Positions 60,231 to 64,000 of a DNA stretch of 64,000 nt are shown here, piece by piece. The notes under the pieces are model-generated. The model had not been told where the DNA came from. It saw only the letters and a list, made by a program, of their open reading frames with translations, and made no database searches. Positions within the stretch are counted from its first letter, which is position 1. Each line of letters starts with the position of its first letter. The translations under genes were made by a program, and so were the position numbers. Origin of the DNA: Prochilodus magdalenae (Eukaryota > Chordata > Actinopteri > Characiformes > Prochilodontidae); assembly GCA_024036415.1 (NCBI GenBank), contig JAMWET010000668.1, forward strand, positions 62,001 to 126,000, in the 5' to 3' direction.

Positions 60231-60944
60231 ACTAACATGCAAGTTCTGTAGCTGCCAGAGTGAAGAATTCAAGGACTCACATACAGACTGCTGAAGAAGT
60301 GAATAAATAGAATAGGTTCTTTAAGTGTGTGTGAGCCCCACACATAGTTGTAAAAAAAACTGTTATTGTCTCGTAATGGTCTTGTTTTTTTAGTGTCAGA
60401 GGATTGGGCTTGAATACTGCACCTGGGAGATGGGGAACAAGCATAGGGGCACATACACTCTGAGGTTAACTAGCCTATAATGGCAGGTTGATTATGTCCT
60501 AGACAATGAAAAGCATCTTCATAAAGGCTGTTCAGTTGGGAGGGTCATGCTGGGATTATGTCACACTGAGGATCAGCCGTTTATTTTACTCTCCTCCACA
60601 TGTTCCCTCACTTTAATGAGGGAATTTAATTTAACACCACTACCACAACCAGGCTGCATGCTGAAGACATTGCTCAGGACATGCTAAGCTCTAGCCCAGT
60701 TTCTGTGTGTGCGTGTATTTGTGTGAGAGAGAGTATCAGTAGAGACAGACAGAAAAATGCAGCATGAAGGCAAAATATATTAACACTTCAGTCAAATGTG
60801 ATATAAAAAACAGATTCAGAACCTATTTTACAGGATGAGGTTGGCTTTTTTTTATGCAGTGGATGCTCCAGCACGCTTTACCTGCTTTTACCTAGAAATA
60901 ACCATATTTTAATCCAGTGTTATATTAATCCAAAAAGTCATTTC

Positions 60945-61060
60945 TTAAGTATGGCGGTACTTAATCTTGTTAGATGTACAGTCTAATAGAGAAACTAAAT
61001 CTTCATCAGAGGTTACAGGACGCTTCCCACAAGATGCTGTCCATAGGGCTATTTGATTTC
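60945..61060 (+). repeat. Fold-back family fragment
   Basis: The words GATGTACAGTCTAATAGAG, CTTCATCAGAGGTTACAGGA and CGCTTCCCACAAGATGCTGT correspond to the central part of the element at 37.1 and 40.4 kb (CATCAGTGGTCACAGGAC, GCTGCCCACAGGATGCTGTT). Confidence 0.5.
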
Positions 61061-61238
61061 TCAAATTCCTAATGAACACTAAATGTAACTGTTATTTATG
61101 CTGTAATTCAACTGTCATGTCAGTTTAGCAATAGGCTCAGGTCATGGCATTATAGCGTAAGGTAAATATATAAATGCAAATGACCTTAAGACTTGTAGGG
61201 GTACAGTGGGAGAGTTTGTGGACAGACAGAAATGAGAA

Positions 61239-61279
61239 TGAGAGAGAGAGAGAGAGAGAGAGAGAAAGAAAGAAAGAGA

Positions 61280-61328
<49 letters not shown>
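61239..61328. repeat. Microsatellite (GA)n with AAAG interruption
   Basis: About 90 bp of GA units interrupted by GAAAGAAAGAAAGAGAGGA. It is a purine tract able to form triplex DNA. Confidence 0.95.
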
Positions 61329-61329
<1 letters not shown>

Positions 61330-63560
61330 AAAGAAGAGATAAGAGCGGTAGGGTATCATAGGAGCAGCAAATGAGGTGTTGGAGGAGAGGGGAGAGTTAC
61401 ACACACACACTCGCTATAATCATTTCTGAGCCTCCAAGCCAGTGTCTATAAAAGACCTAAGACAGATTTGATTTCATACACAGAGCACTCTGAAAGAATA
61501 TCCTTCTGTCTTGGAGTGTGTGTGTGTGAGAGAGTGTATATGTGCATGTGTGTGTGAGACAGTGTATGAGAATGGAGTAGCTGGACACTAAAGTTTGGTT
61601 ATAAAAGCTGACCTATCTATTTACATATACCTATCTATTTACATTTTTGAAAATAATACTTACTCTTTTTCTGTGTTTTTAAAAAGATTTTTGTTATTTA
61701 TTTTAGTGAAAGTGAAAAGTAAAAATGTTTTGAGCCTTGTATCCTTCTGGGTTGTTGGAGTTGCAGAAGCCTACGCTGGGAGGCCAACAGGCATTTTTTT
61801 TAAGTATCTCAAAAACTGAAAAATGGAGCTACAAGGTTTTGTTCCAAAAGTAACAAGTGATTGCCTCAGGTTACTAAACCTAACACTGGTTATGATATTG
61901 GCTAATATTAGTTATGTTACTTGCTGTGTTATGGTTTACTCCAAGATTATATTTTAGTGCTTGTCTGCATAATGGGTTAGGGTAAAATGTTTTATGGCTG
62001 CAGGGTTATGTTGGGCAAAGCTTCCAATTAAAGGGATGGATGTATTTGTTTTTGTTGCCATTGAGTAAAAAATATAAACGGTCGCTCTCCAAAATCAAAT
62101 ACTGCACCTTTAAGCAAGCTATATTTAAAAATGACTGAAAATACTCAAAATTCACAAAACTCTGTAGTAGCTAGTAATATATGTAGTAATATGCAGTCTT
62201 TCCAAATGCTGGATTGGGAAAGCCTTGAGGGTAAAAACACACACGCATACGCGCACACTCAGGCTTTGATGTTAGGAGTTTTAGCTCAATAGTGGGCTGT
62301 GGTGAATTATAGAGAGATAGAGAGTTGAGGGAGTAGCTCCACATTCTCTGCAAAGGGGGTTAAAAATGCCAATAAAAGCCCTCCTCCAGCTCACACGTAC
62401 AGCAGCCCTGCGTCTGGGATCCCATACACACTTAAAAGCTGAATGGCAGGGGGCTAGGGTCAGACCCTGCAGCTGTTTTACCTTTAGCTACTGCTTCAAT
62501 TATCAGTAAACTGGAGGCTAACCCATGTAGAGGGAGATATCATAAAATATACAGCAAAATTCACACAGAATTAACCTGCTACTGTAAAACACACACACAG
62601 TATACATATCAGTATACAGCACCTAGACTCCTCTGAATGAATTTGTAGTTTTTACTGTCTCAAAGACATCCTGATCCTTATGTCCTTATGATTAAACTCT
62701 TGATATGTGTAAATGACAAATATAAATATATTTAAATAAACCTTTATTATCTTTATAAAATATAAAAATATATTTATATATATGGGTGCTCCTTGTCAAA
62801 TGGCATGTTTTGTTGATTTAAAGAAAACATCATCTTCAGACAACACACTTCTGTACATTTGTATACTAAATTACTTTCACTTTATTTACTAAATTAAAAA
62901 TATTGCGAAAAGAGTAAAATGCTAAATGTGGCCTATGCAAAAGTTATTGAACATTTATTTTAAACAATAAATATGTACTATGCACTAATAATTACAGTTT
63001 AATGTCATATTTAAGTGTGCTTTCATCAGAGAATGTGCATATGACTGTATATATCCAACAAATGATCCAAAATGACTTTGAATAAGCTCCCTTCTCTGTA
63101 AAGCTGCCATTTTGAGATACAAGGTTTTATTTTAAAAGTGACCATATGAAAGTCTCACCATGTGCGTAACGTCCTCAGTCCTGTTGGTAAAGCATTTCAG
63201 GTGACTACATTAATGAAAATGGTCAGTGGTAGTGGGTGTACTTTCTAAATACAAGATACAAGCTTGACTTCTTGGTGCTATTATTCCACAAACACCAAAA
63301 CAGTACAGTAAGAAAACAAACATTCCTTCTAAACCTGAGATGTCCAAACCTATCTACAAAGTGTTAGAGTGGCTGTAGGACTTTCCTCCAAACAAGCCTG
63401 AGAACACCTGACTTGTTTAATCAGTTGTTCTCAGTCTTTAAAGTGCTGATTAAATCTCCTGCTTTGTTGAATAAAAATCTGCAGCCACATTGACCCTTTA
63501 TGATTGGACACCCCAGACATTCCATCCATCCCTTTGATCAATTTTTTCTGGTCCAACTAC

Positions 63561-63810
63561 CTGAGCTCCATGACGCTTGTGACGTTTCCCGAAGGGAAGA
63601 TGCGTCTGATGTAGTTGAAGTCTCCTACGAAAAGGCTGCCGTCTGATCCGCAGGCCAGACCCACCGGGGCCAGCAGTTTATTCCCATCTGCTTGACCATT
63701 ACAGCTGGGGCAGGAAATACTGCGCCTGCGTCCGTTCCCCATGATGGTGCTGATAACCGGAGGCTGCTGGGAAATGAAGACGTTCTCACCATTGCCTTTA
63801 TACAGGATAC
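63561..63810 (-). CDS. tenm3: tenm3 exon: start of NHL beta-propeller
   Basis: The acceptor is gtttgttgcag and the donor AG|GTAGTT. Residues 1-82 include [54 protein letters not shown] and [20 protein letters not shown]. The CPSCNG cysteines and the [11 protein letters not shown] strand are hallmarks of the first propeller blades of teneurins. NVT is a potential N-glycosylation site. The exon begins with two bases of a split glycine codon and ends with AG, the first two bases of a codon. That codon becomes Arg if the microexon at 59175-59155 is used and Ser if it is skipped. Confidence 0.95.
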
Positions 63811-64000
63811 CTGCAACAAACAGAGAGATGTTGCAATGCTAAATTTACAGTTCCTCCTTTTCTCACATGCGAGACATGTTGGTGTCTGAAGCTTGCTGCT
63901 TTAGTTTTGCACTATATATATAAATAAAAAACAAAAAATATATAAAAACTGCCATATCCATGGGTCTGAACCCACTAACCCTCTGTACTCCACTTCCCAG
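63811..64000 (-). other. tenm3 intron (continues out of window)
   Basis: AT-rich sequence upstream of the acceptor at 63812-63811. No further exon is visible in these 190 bases. Confidence 0.85.

Larger units (their letters stand above)
59176..63560 (-). other. tenm3 intron upstream of the microexon, 4.4 kb
   Basis: It contains an (AC)n tract at 59264-59306 only 90 bp from the microexon acceptor, the 21-bp minisatellite at 59815-60230, a fold-back family fragment near 60945-61060 and a (GA)n tract at 61239-61328. No exon candidate was found apart from the microexon. Confidence 0.85.
29866..63810 (-). other. tenm3: tenm3 gene body (3' part), eleven exons plus one microexon
   Basis: Teneurin-3 is a very large type II single-pass membrane protein. 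It forms cis dimers and uses its extracellular NHL propeller and YD barrel for homophilic and latrophilin binding in synaptic partner matching, for instance in hippocampal and visual circuits. The twelve segments 63561-63810, 59155-59175, 54068-54300, 51586-51740, 46289-46564, 45326-45924, 41445-41620, 38658-38893, 36670-36966, 31916-33527, 31264-31394 and 29866-30624 all have GT-AG borders and compatible phases. They join into 1,580 residues without a stop. Residue numbers below count from the first whole codon of the 63561-63810 exon. Paralogue choice rests on the C-terminus ([19 protein letters not shown] segment, QSEIGKR ending), which fits TENM3 rather than TENM1, 2 or 4, and on the dctd neighbour. 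The N-terminal cytoplasmic, transmembrane and EGF parts lie beyond the window. Confidence 0.95.

Noticed and set aside
61137..61410. Frames of alternating Leu-Ser or Arg-Glu
   Set aside because: They are translations of the GA microsatellite.

Overview
This is a 64 kb piece of a vertebrate nuclear genome, almost certainly a teleost fish. It is AT-rich and low in CpG, with long GT-AG introns, abundant microsatellites, and decayed Tc1/mariner and LINE copies. Several dispersed repeats look like families I associate with otophysan fishes (characins, catfishes, electric fishes), but that placement is from memory and weak. No prokaryotic, viral, CRISPR or rRNA features were seen.

Two genes converge tail to tail. 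On the plus strand, the last two coding exons of dctd (deoxycytidylate deaminase) lie at 5802-5898 and 11904-12009; its earlier exons are outside the window. On the minus strand, the 3' part of tenm3 (teneurin-3) runs from 63810 down to its stop codon at 29866. Eleven coding exons and a 21-nt microexon splice in one continuous frame, giving 1,580 residues: the C-terminal ~60% of a ~2,700-residue protein. They cover most of the NHL beta-propeller, the whole YD/Rhs barrel, the Rhs-associated core, the Tox-GHH-like domain and the terminal TCAP-3 peptide. Tail-to-tail TENM3/DCTD order is the same as on human chromosome 4q35, which supports both gene names.

Layout: 1-5801 dctd intron; 5802-5898 dctd exon; 5899-11903 intron; 11904-12009 last dctd exon; about 12010-12760 probable dctd 3'UTR; about 12.8-28 kb intergenic with repeat debris and a degenerate minisatellite; about 28.0-29.87 kb probable tenm3 3'UTR; 29866-63810 tenm3 exons and introns; 63811-64000 a further tenm3 intron.

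The introns hold at least four decayed Tc1/mariner copies (35.0-36.6, 41.7-42.1, 42.55-44.05, 58.3-59.0 kb), two near-complete copies of a ~0.6 kb fold-back repeat (37.1-37.7, 40.4-40.9 kb), a LINE 3' end with a pentanucleotide tail (44.7-45.2 kb), a 21-bp minisatellite (59.8-60.2 kb) and several strong hairpins. All transposase copies appear dead.

The most valuable observation is the 21-nt microexon at 59155-59175, which encodes the seven-residue splice-site-B insert of the teneurin propeller. I found no convincing undescribed gene system; the rest is ordinary fish intron and intergenic sequence with some structurally curious repeats. Family assignments rest on recalled sequence features, not on database searches.
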